Of a stretch of 64,000 bases of DNA, positions 58,601 through 64,000 are shown one piece after another (positions within the stretch are counted from its first letter, which is position 1; every line of letters starts with the position of its first letter). The DNA is from Rhizobium sp. (GTDB taxonomy: Bacteria > Pseudomonadota > Alphaproteobacteria > Rhizobiales > Rhizobiaceae). Under the pieces are notes generated by a model. That model saw nothing but the letters and a program-made list of their open reading frames with translations, did no database searches and was not told where the DNA came from. Both the position numbers and the translations under genes were made by a program. Location: positions 96,403 through 160,402 of the forward strand of contig DPXQ01000105.1 in the NCBI GenBank assembly GCA_003527225.1, given 5' to 3'.

Positions 58601-61113
58601 AATATCAGCAGAAGCTGCCAGATTGCGGCCCCGACCGGGTCCATGGCAAACCAGCCGATCACCGAGGCCAGGAACCAGGCCATTGGTGTCAGGGAACGCC
58701 GCAGGTTGTCGATCATTTTCCAGCGGCCGAGCGCGGTAATACCGCGCGAGGCGTCGAAGATATAGGGCAGGAGCTGCCAGTCTCCCCGCGCCCAGCGGTG
58801 CTGCCTCGATATCTCCACTTCGTAGCGAGTCGGGAAATCCTCGATCAGTTCGACATCGGTGACCAGCGCGCAACGTGCCAATGAGCCTTCGAGAAGGTCA
58901 TGGCTGAGAACGGTGTTCTCGTCGATACGACCCTTCAGTGCCGTTTCGAAGGCGTCAACATCGTAAAGGCCCTTGCCGGTAAACGTGCCTTCACCAGTTA
59001 TGTCCTGGTAAACGTCGGACACAGTAAAGACATAGGGATCGACGCCGCGATTGATTGAAAAGACGCGCTGGAAGACGGATGCGTCCTCGCCTGTGGTCAG
59101 CGAAGGCGTCACGCGTGGTTGAAGGACACCGTAGCCGCTGACGACGCGGCCAGTCTCGGGGTCGTGGACCGGACGATTGATCGGATGATGGAGCTTGCCA
59201 ACCAACTTCGTGACCGCATCGCGCATCAGACGCGTATCGGCGTCAAGGGTCATGACATATCGCACGCCTTCCGGAACGGAATTGGCGCCTGGCAGGTAGG
59301 TGGTATCCCGGTCGCCGCGCAGCAGGAGGTTTAATTCATGCAGCTTGCCGCGCTTGCGCTCCCAGCCCATCCAGACCCCTTCGGCGGGATTGTATAGCCG
59401 GCGGCGATGCAAGAGATAGAATCGTGTCTTGCCGTCCTGGCCGTAGCGGGCGCTGAGCGTGGCTATTTCACGCTTGGCATAGTCGAGGATTTCAATATCG
59501 GCCGGCGTTTCCTCGACCTGGCTGTCGCGCCAGTCGCTGAGGAGCGCGAAATAGATCTCCCCTCGCGGATTTGTCAGATAATGGACCTCGATATTGCGGA
59601 TGAGTTCATCGACGTCATCACGCTTGGCAATGAGGCAGGGGACAACGACGAGCGTGCGTGCATCTTCGGGAATACCGGTCTTGAATTCGTAGCCCGTCAG
59701 TCGTGCCGGTTTGACGACGAACGTCACCAGTGTGTTATAAAGGCCTGTTGCACCCTCGGAGGCCGGGAGCGAGAGCATCAAGAGCAGGATAAGGATCAGC
59801 GGCGTTGAGAGGCCGGCGCTTGCCAGAAACCATCCGGCGGTGGCCAGCACGGCGATCATGATGGCGAGCACCGGAACGGCGATCGAGAGCCAGTTCATGC
59901 GCCGAACGAGATTGGCAAGGCGCAGGGACAGTGGGGGACGGAAACCGATCGCCGCTTCGAGGCGTTTGCGCTGGGATCCGACGAGGAAGCCGCCGACATT
60001 GGAATGGGCGGTGCCCGGTTCACCCGAAGGGGCGGCTTGGGCGGCCATCTCGATCGCCATCTGCGCGATCTCGATCTCGGTCTTTTCCGAACGGCGGGCA
60101 AGCCGCTCGATCGTACTGCGATAGGCATTGCGCGAACCGAAATCGAGTTCGCGGTAATCGGTGTGCTGGCCGAGGATCTTGTCGACCTGACTGACCTGCT
60201 CGACCCAGACCGACCATTCCTTGTCGTCGATTTCGCGGAGGCTTCGGACAATATTGCCGGTGGTTACATTTCCTGATGACAGCCGGTTGTGCTCCGCGGT
60301 CATCGCCTCGTCGGCCGTGCGTCCGGATTGCTCCAGGCGCTCTTCCAGCCAGTTCACGGCAAAGCTGGTATCCTGAGAGCTGTTGTGCATCCGGTAGAGG
60401 AACTGGGTGGCGAAGGTATTGTCGTCGGCGAGGGGCTCGATCTGGCGGAAGAGCTCCACGCATCCGGCTGCATCATTCAACCGGATGACCTCATCGGCGA
60501 TCTCATTTGCCTTTCGCCGCATCCTGCGCGAACGGTCGACGCGGGTAGAGATGCGCCGGAGGTTCTCGATCAAGACGAACCGGACGATCGAGGGCAACGC
60601 CCATAATTCGCCGATCTCCAAGGTTTGCGACGACTGGAAGCCCTCGACGAGCGCCGTCATGCTTTCCTGCGAGACGGTGCTGTGAGTGTGGGCGACGTAG
60701 AGCCATGCGAGCGCCATGGTGCGCGGGATTACCCGTTGGCCGATATTCATCGTGGGCAATTGCCGGTAGAAGCGCCGCGGGAAATCGCGGCGAACCTCCT
60801 GGATCGCCTCCTCGATGATGTAATGATTGTCGAGGAGCCACTCGGCGGCGGGGGTGATGGTCGCTCCGCTTTCGACATCCGCCGCGGTCGCACGATAGAC
60901 TCGCAGAATCTCGCGCTCGTTCTCCTTGTGACGTTCGAAGAAATCGAAACCGATGAATCCCGGCAATTCGCTGGCCCCCTCACGGGCCAGCGCAGCCGCG
61001 CTTTCGTGAAGTTCCTCGATCGAGAAGTAGGCTGCACGGATCGAATCGTTGTGATCGATCTGCTTCGCTTCGGAATCGCGCGACTGAATGTGCGGCGTCA
61101 TGGGAAAGGACAT
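52609..61113 (-). CDS. ndvB: Cyclic beta-1,2-glucan synthase NdvB/ChvB
   Basis: A 2,834-residue inner-membrane enzyme that starts, elongates and cyclises beta-1,2-glucan from UDP-glucose. Visible parts in order: soluble N-terminus, two membrane segments near residue 410-460, glycosyltransferase 84 domain with VVVPCLIAKRDDVDEL and TLDADTRLMRD, further membrane segments near 820-1000, a glucoamylase-like region, and a C-terminal GH94-type phosphorylase part (GDWNDGMNRVGEKGQGESVW) controlling ring size. Length equals that of rhizobial NdvB/ChvB. The ribosome site (GAGAAT) is weak. It is convergent with pyc and about 5 kb from its exporter gene ndvA. Confidence 0.96.
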   Translation of the reverse strand: MSFPMTPHIQSRDSEAKQIDHNDSIRAAYFSIEELHESAAALAREGASELPGFIGFDFFERHKENEREILRVYRATAADVESGATITPAAEWLLDNHYIIEEAIQEVRRDFPRRFYRQLPTMNIGQRVIPRTMALAWLYVAHTHSTVSQESMTALVEGFQSSQTLEIGELWALPSIVRFVLIENLRRISTRVDRSRRMRRKANEIADEVIRLNDAAGCVELFRQIEPLADDNTFATQFLYRMHNSSQDTSFAVNWLEERLEQSGRTADEAMTAEHNRLSSGNVTTGNIVRSLREIDDKEWSVWVEQVSQVDKILGQHTDYRELDFGSRNAYRSTIERLARRSEKTEIEIAQMAIEMAAQAAPSGEPGTAHSNVGGFLVGSQRKRLEAAIGFRPPLSLRLANLVRRMNWLSIAVPVLAIMIAVLATAGWFLASAGLSTPLILILLLMLSLPASEGATGLYNTLVTFVVKPARLTGYEFKTGIPEDARTLVVVPCLIAKRDDVDELIRNIEVHYLTNPRGEIYFALLSDWRDSQVEETPADIEILDYAKREIATLSARYGQDGKTRFYLLHRRRLYNPAEGVWMGWERKRGKLHELNLLLRGDRDTTYLPGANSVPEGVRYVMTLDADTRLMRDAVTKLVGKLHHPINRPVHDPETGRVVSGYGVLQPRVTPSLTTGEDASVFQRVFSINRGVDPYVFTVSDVYQDITGEGTFTGKGLYDVDAFETALKGRIDENTVLSHDLLEGSLARCALVTDVELIEDFPTRYEVEISRQHRWARGDWQLLPYIFDASRGITALGRWKMIDNLRRSLTPMAWFLASVIGWFAMDPVGAAIWQLLLIFCIFVAPTLSLISGLIPRQSDIVPRAHFQSLWSDVRSANAQVALRIVFIADNAWMMADAIVRSLYRLLVSRKLLLEWRTASSIQSAAQGNIRSYYRSMLHAPILAILALILAWVPAGYGFLIGLPFVFFWLLSPMVAWYVSQSAETEDRLFVPEHVTIELRRIARRTWRYFETFVTAGDNFLPPDNFQEMPEPVVAHRTSPTNIGVYLLSVVSARNFGWISFEQTIERLEQTIATVERMDKFRGHLFNWYHTDTLKTLGPRYISAVDSGNLAGHLIAVSSACREWAEAPSAHLQGNLDGIGDVGGILLETLAQLPDDRKTVRPLRRRLEERIVGFNNALAAVKREHEFASIRVINLAVLARDIQKLAANLRHEVRSEQSDEITRWAESLVNACETHISDSTFDLSNIEPLRHRLASLRDRARDLAFSMDFTFLFRPERRLLSIGYRVESRELDEACYDLLASEARLTSLFAIAKGDLPTEHWYRLGRQVVPVGARAALISWSGSMFEYLMPPLVMQERHGGILNQTNNLIVQEQINHGRRLNIPWGISEAAFNARDHELIYQYTNFGVPTLGLKRGLGQNAVIAPYASILASQYAPKAALENLERLRKLGALGAYGYHDAVDFTPTRVPEGKTCAVIYNYYAHHHGMSIAAVANVVFNGHLRELFHSDPVIEAAELLLQEKAPREIPVMSAKYEPQTPGKGQADLLRPEIRTIVDPATKDRELVFLSNGHYSVMLTATGSGFSRWNGQAVSRWRADPTEDRWGSFIFLRDMANGEWWSTTATPRRAEDEKTKAIFGDDKAEFFKTVGDISSSVECIVATEHDAEGRRVTLLNTGPEDRFIEVTSYLEPVLAPDDVDNAHPLFSQMFIKTEFGRRRDVIRAERNKRSPSDPDMCVAHLVVDNAGPGRPTEFETDRRKFLGRGRSLANAAAFDPGATLSGTEGYTLDPILSLRRVVRVPSGKKVSVIFWTIAAPNRTEIDQAIERYRHPDAFSHELVHAWTRAQVELRHIGITSQQAAAFQHLGRYLVYPDNHLRADPETVRSGLASQSALWPMAISGDFPIFALRINDDMDIDIAREALGALEYLRRRGVVADLAIVNERATSYVQDMQHAIDRLAENLRHRQTDGTRQHVFTVRHDLMDESASHALLATARVVLHARNGKIADQVNRAVSLFATPRATDGVEPEWPGLPPKHLTPPRESISGDAGDLVFWNGYGGFDRDGTEYVIRLGAEGTTPHPWINVISNEHFGFHVSAEGTGFTWSQNSRDYQLTPWSNDPVTNRPGEALYIADLENRKVISPFSALNLNDTSRYETRHGLGYTVFSSHHDGLEVELTQTVDRKRPVKLSRLIIRNTGTGTRRFRVYGYAEWVLGNNTRKTAPFVLASLDEATGALFATNRYDMNYPGRTAFLAASEKPVGYTASRREFIGRHGTIALPQAVARQSQLLNSIETDGDPCAALAFDLEVPAGAERDVSFLLGETATPAEASKLIAEISHESFENILGANQAFWREFTGQLQVKTGDKSFDYLVNSWLPYQALGCRIFARAGFYQASGAYGFRDQLQDTLAFLAYEPALARRQILSAASRQFVEGDVQHWWLPETGAGVRTQITDDVVWLAHAVDLYVVTTGDKSFLDEQLPFLEGPMLAEHEHDSFFQPTVSQDRHGLYEHAARALDLAVSRTGVRGLPLILGGDWNDGMNRVGEKGQGESVWLGWFLAATLRSFLAYALDRGDTARIARWTAHLTELGEALETAGWDGEYYRRGYFDDGSPLGSAESEECRIDSIAQSWGVLSGQAEPERAASAMDAALTNLVDDKAGIVRLFTPPFAMSKVDPGYIKAYPPGVRENGGQYTHAAIWLGIALAKQGRNADAWRCFKMLNPINHALDAAAAERYRVEPYVVAADIYGGEAYLGRGGWTWYTGSAGWLYRFAVETILGITRKGDRLFVRPALPPEWNTFEADLTIDGNSYAIVVERLAGTNGYGMTINGEKIAETHTGYALAAAH

Positions 61114-61587
61114 ATTCTCGAGTTCTGTCAGAAAAGTGGTTGCAAGAGGCGTCTTGATCCGCGCCGATCCTCCGGCGCCTCGATCCGCATGTGCCTGGCT
61201 TTCGTTCTATGATCCGAACTCAAGTGCCGGCTATGCGTTGCGCTGGTGGAAGGAAACCCGGGTCTAGACGGAGATGGATTATGCCCTCGCTGGGAAAATA
61301 GGCTTTTTTATGCCTTATTTCAAAGCAGTAGCCAAGAGTTAATGCGTTTGTCCTATCATCTGTTTGGCTCTTAGGTGAAGCATTTCCTGCTTGTTCGCGA
61401 GGGAACTCCGGTCTTGTTCAGGTTACGAATGGCGATGAGAACCGTATCGGCACATGAACGGGAGCGCCCGGACTATCGAAGTGTTGATTTCGCCGGTCGA
61501 CGGCGGCCATTGTCGGCAATGAGACTCCGAGGACGGAAGTGGATGCGCGCGTCGCCTTGTGGTCGAGCGCGGTCATCCAGCATGGGC
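61114..61587. other. 474-base region upstream of ndvB
   Basis: No supported gene. A 79-codon frame at 61375-61614 (plus) has no ribosome site and runs into the end of the tetR-type gene. An AT-rich block at about 61280-61340 with an imperfect inverted repeat around AATAGGC/GCCTTATT may hold the ndvB promoter or a weak transcript end. Long 5' distance suggests regulated expression of ndvB. Confidence 0.45.
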
Positions 61588-62235
61588 CTAAAATGCCTGC
61601 GTGTCGGGTCCTGAAAGGCTAAGACCCCCGAGCAGCAGTTCGATGGCCTCAAGGGCGATGCGCGGCAGCGGCTGATCATTGAAGAGGTCGCCTGCAAGGG
61701 AGCCTTCGAGCCAAAGCCCATCGATCACGCCGGTGATCGCGACCGCCAGCTTGCGGCATTCGACGGGGCTTCTGGGGCGATCGCATTCTGCGAGGAACGC
61801 ATCGAGCAAGCCTTCGAGTGCGGTAAGAAAGGCGAGATAATTCTCTCGGTGGATCCTGCCAAATTCCGTATCGACGCGGACGTGGCTGATGAATGCCGCC
61901 CAGAGGGAAAGCGTCCGCGGATCGGTAACGGGCGGACTGAGATTGGCGACGATGAAGTCGTGCAACCTCTCGCGGGCAGTGTTGCCGGAGGCCTCCGCCG
62001 CCATGACCGCCGTCATGGTCATGGTCGTCATTATTTCACGGTAGGCGGCCTGCAACATCTGGTCCTTGCCGGTGAAGTAGTGGCGGATGAGCCCACCGGT
62101 CACGCCGGCGCGCGCCGCAATCTGGCGTACTGTTGCCCCCTGAAGGCCGAATTCGCTGATGCAATCGAGCGTCGCAGTAATCAGGTCCTGACGCCGCTCG
62201 GCCTCGCCTGCGCGATGGAAGGCTCTCCGGGTCAT
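61588..62235 (-). CDS. TetR-family regulator, BetI-like
   Basis: A 215-residue repressor. The N-terminal helix-turn-helix (ATVRQIAARAGVTGGLIRHYFTGKDQML at about 35-62) and the C-terminal BetI-type domain (PRTLSLWAAFISHVRVDTEFGRIHRENYLAFL) are clear. BetI proper controls choline-betaine genes, but none are here; a divergent M20 amidohydrolase is the likely target. ATG at 62235. Confidence 0.85.
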   Translation of the reverse strand: MTRRAFHRAGEAERRQDLITATLDCISEFGLQGATVRQIAARAGVTGGLIRHYFTGKDQMLQAAYREIMTTMTMTAVMAAEASGNTARERLHDFIVANLSPPVTDPRTLSLWAAFISHVRVDTEFGRIHRENYLAFLTALEGLLDAFLAECDRPRSPVECRKLAVAITGVIDGLWLEGSLAGDLFNDQPLPRIALEAIELLLGGLSLSGPDTQAF

Positions 62236-62317
62236 GACGCGCGTCCAAAGGTCTGCAGCCAGCTTTCTTTCATCGACAAACCTCGGGATCTGGTCCAGCT
62301 AGCAAATCCGCCATAGT

Positions 62318-62339
62318 TAGTTATACGCTTGAACAACTA
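62318..62339. promoter_or_regulatory. Dyad TAGTT-N12-AACTA in the tetR-M20 divergent spacer
   Basis: The 22-base TAGTTATACG..GAACAACTA segment has perfect five-base arms and 14 of 22 symmetric positions. It is 83 bases from the tetR-type start and 130 from the amidohydrolase start, a fitting place for a TetR-family operator. Confidence 0.4.
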
Positions 62340-62468
62340 CCGGACAAGTGCAAAACTCGCTCGATCAATGCGGCAAACGGGTTCCATTTGCTGCGCCAAC
62401 CAGCCCAATCCGCTCCTGAAATCTTATCAGGTTCCGACCTTTCTCAACAGTATCCCAACCCCTGGTGC

Positions 62469-63638
62469 ATGACGATGACGATACAATTCTCAAACTACAT
62501 GCCGGAGGTCGTCGCGACCCGGCACTATCTCCACCAGCATCCCGAGATCGGCCTGTCGGAATTCAATACGTCCGATTATGTCGCCAAGCAGTTGTCCGCA
62601 ATGGGCTATGAAGTGACCAGAGGCCTGGCCAAGACCGGAATTGTGGCCACACTGAAGAACGGCACCAGCACGAAGAGCATCGGCATTCGCGCCGACTTCG
62701 ATGCGTTGCCGATCCTTGAGGAGACCGGGCTCGACTATCAGAGCAAGAACCCGGGCATGATGCATGCCTGCGGCCATGACGGGCATACCGCGATGCTGCT
62801 TGGCGCCGCCAGGATCATTGCCGAGCGCAAGAATTTCGACGGCGTCGTGCGTCTGATCTTCCAGCCGGCGGAGGAAAACTTCGGCGGCGCCAAGCTGATG
62901 ATGGATGACGGCTTGTTCGAGAAGTTTCCCTGCGATGCAGTCTTCGCCCTCCACAATGACCCGACCATCCCATTCGGCCAGTTCGCGCTGCGCGAAGGGC
63001 CGATGATGGCCGCAGTCGACGAATGCAAGATCACAGTCAACGGCCGGGGCGGCCACGGCGCCGAGCCGCAGGACACGGCCGATCCGATCGTCTGCGGCGC
63101 GTCGATCATCATGGCTCTGCAGACCGTTGTCTCGCGCAACATTCACCCGATCGACCCGACCGTGATCACCGTTGGCGCGTTCCATGCCGGCGGTGCCAGC
63201 AACGTCATTCCGGAGCGCGCCGAGATGTTGCTTTCCATCCGCTCCTTCAATCCGAAGGTACGCGATCAACTGGAAGAGCGCATCCGTACGATCGCCGAGG
63301 GTCAGGCCGCAAGCTACGGAATGGGCGTCACGATCGACTACCAGCGCGGCTATAACGCGACGATCAACCACAAGGATGAGACCGACTTCATCCGGGCGCT
63401 CGCGACCCGGTTCGCCGGGGCGGACAAGGTCGTCGATCTCGATCGCCCAACCATGGGCAGCGAGGATTTCGCCTATATGCTGGAAGAACGTCCCGGCTGC
63501 TACTTCTTCGTCGGCACGCAGCGGACACCGAACGATCCGCCGCTTCATCATCCGCGATATGACTTCAATGACGACATCCTGCCGATTGGCACAAGTTTCT
63601 GGGTAGAACTCGCGGAAGCCTGGCTGCCGACGAAATAA
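62469..63638 (+). CDS. M20-family amidohydrolase (hippurate hydrolase-like)
   Basis: A 389-residue metallopeptidase-fold hydrolase of the HipO/AbgB/ILR1 type. Metal ligands: Cys101 and His103 in MHACGHDGHTAM, Glu135-Glu136 in QPAEENFGGA, His162, and a late His. The lid domain contains GRGGHGAEPQDTADPI. The family cleaves N-acyl amino acids such as hippurate, N-acetyl-diaminopimelate or auxin conjugates. The ATG at 62469 fits the family start; no ribosome site is seen ahead of it, and an extension of 27 codons upstream is improbable. Confidence 0.88.
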   Translation: MTMTIQFSNYMPEVVATRHYLHQHPEIGLSEFNTSDYVAKQLSAMGYEVTRGLAKTGIVATLKNGTSTKSIGIRADFDALPILEETGLDYQSKNPGMMHACGHDGHTAMLLGAARIIAERKNFDGVVRLIFQPAEENFGGAKLMMDDGLFEKFPCDAVFALHNDPTIPFGQFALREGPMMAAVDECKITVNGRGGHGAEPQDTADPIVCGASIIMALQTVVSRNIHPIDPTVITVGAFHAGGASNVIPERAEMLLSIRSFNPKVRDQLEERIRTIAEGQAASYGMGVTIDYQRGYNATINHKDETDFIRALATRFAGADKVVDLDRPTMGSEDFAYMLEERPGCYFFVGTQRTPNDPPLHHPRYDFNDDILPIGTSFWVELAEAWLPTK

Positions 63639-63670
63639 GCTCCGCCGGCAAGCGGGCGTGGTCGGACCCA

Positions 63671-63710
63671 GAAAACGAAAAATCCCGGGAAACGAGAGTT
63701 TCCCGGGATT
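63671..63710 (-). terminator. Rho-independent terminator of the RND gene
   Basis: AATCCCGGGAAAC (63681-63693) and GTTTCCCGGGATT (63698-63710) form a perfect 13-base stem with a GAGA loop. On the minus strand the stem is followed by TTTCGTTTTC, so it ends the RND transcript; it could also stop the convergent amidohydrolase transcript. Confidence 0.85.
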
Positions 63711-63730
63711 CTCTGTCAGATGGCGTTCGC

Positions 63731-64000
63731 TCAGGTCCGCAAGACCCGGTAGATCGCCGGAATGACGAGAACGGTGAGCAGCGTCGAAGACGCGAGACCG
63801 AACAGCAACGAGATCGCCAACCCCTGGAAGATCGGGTCGGTCAGGATCACAGCCGCACCGATCATTGCCGCGAGCGCGGTCAAGAGGATTGGTTTGAAGC
63901 GGATAGCGCCTGCCTCGATCAGTACCTCGGTCAGCGGACGCTCGGGCGAGCTTGCATGGCGGATGAAGTCCACCAGCAGGATCGAGTTGCGCACGATGAT
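63731..64000 (-). CDS. RND-family efflux permease, C-terminal end (partial)
   Basis: The last 89 codons of an AcrB/CusA-type permease; the frame continues to the window edge. NSILLVDFIRHASS, IEAGAIRFKPILLTALAAMIGAAVIL, and LFGLASSTLLTVLVIPAIY correspond to the last two or three membrane helices. The wording is near that of the HAE1/MMPL-like acriflavin-resistance family; the substrate cannot be judged from this end. Confidence 0.9.
   Translation of the reverse strand: MIVRNSILLVDFIRHASSPERPLTEVLIEAGAIRFKPILLTALAAMIGAAVILTDPIFQGLAISLLFGLASSTLLTVLVIPAIYRVLRT

Noticed and set aside
61375..61614. 79-residue plus-strand frame upstream of the tetR-type gene end
   Set aside because: GTG start without ribosome site, no similarity recognised, runs into the complement of the tetR-type gene.

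Overview
The window is GC-rich, gene-dense DNA that reads as an alphaproteobacterial chromosome segment, most likely from the Rhizobiaceae. The strongest evidence is the linkage of an ndvA-type cyclic beta-1,2-glucan exporter, a pyruvate carboxylase and a 2,834-residue ndvB/chvB-type cyclic glucan synthase (46-61 kb). A rhizobial-style thiO-thiS-thiG-thiE order and many ABC/TRAP solute transporters agree with this. Genus and species cannot be fixed from the sequence alone. No tRNA, rRNA, CRISPR array, insertion sequence or phage gene was recognised.

Layout. (1) 1-1.6 kb: end of a thiamine operon. (2) 1.7-7.8 kb: a complete N-type F-ATPase operon (atpD-C-Q-B-E-F-A-G). It has no atpR, its c-subunit lacks two of the usual sodium ligands, and a perfect TTGA-N6-TCAA FNR/FixK box lies upstream. 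(3) 7.9-14.5 kb: a YigZ-family gene and a dppABCDF-type dipeptide importer with a very strong stem-loop after dppA. (4) 14.5-21.4 kb, minus strand: a second peptide-type ABC importer ending in an amidase gene. (5) 21.6-29.3 kb: a ribose-type sugar ABC importer with an SMP-30 lactonase gene, divergent from a soluble GAF-histidine kinase and its NarL-type response regulator; the spacer between them is full of inverted repeats. (6) 29.5-32.4 kb: FadR-type regulator, enolase-superfamily acid-sugar dehydratase and EamA transporter. (7) 32.5-42.9 kb: a sugar-acid catabolic block made of a TRAP transporter, FAH-family enzyme, FadR-type regulator, FAD-linked oxidase, DenD-like dehydrogenase, HIBADH-family dehydrogenase and XylD-like dehydratase. 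Two related GntR-type operators sit in its two promoter regions. (8) 43-46 kb: msrA, an SDR and a ThDP enzyme. (9) 46-61 kb: ndvA, a LuxR-type regulator with an intact acyl-homoserine-lactone pocket signature, pyc and ndvB. (10) 61.6-64 kb: a BetI-like TetR regulator divergent from an M20 amidohydrolase, then the C-terminal end of an RND efflux pump gene.

How the parts work together. Regions 5-7 look like an accessory sugar/sugar-acid utilisation zone: three uptake systems of different types, lactonase, two kinds of dehydratase, two dehydrogenases, a hydrolase/dehydratase of the FAH family and an FAD-linked 2-hydroxyacid oxidase, controlled by a two-component system and two FadR-type repressors. 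A plausible route in region 7 is pentonate to 2-keto-3-deoxypentonate and on to central metabolites; the exact substrate is not shown by sequence. Regions 8-9 combine envelope glucan synthesis and export with anaplerotic pyruvate carboxylation and a probable quorum-sensing regulator. The N-ATPase operon is an addition to the housekeeping ATP synthase, which is not in this window.
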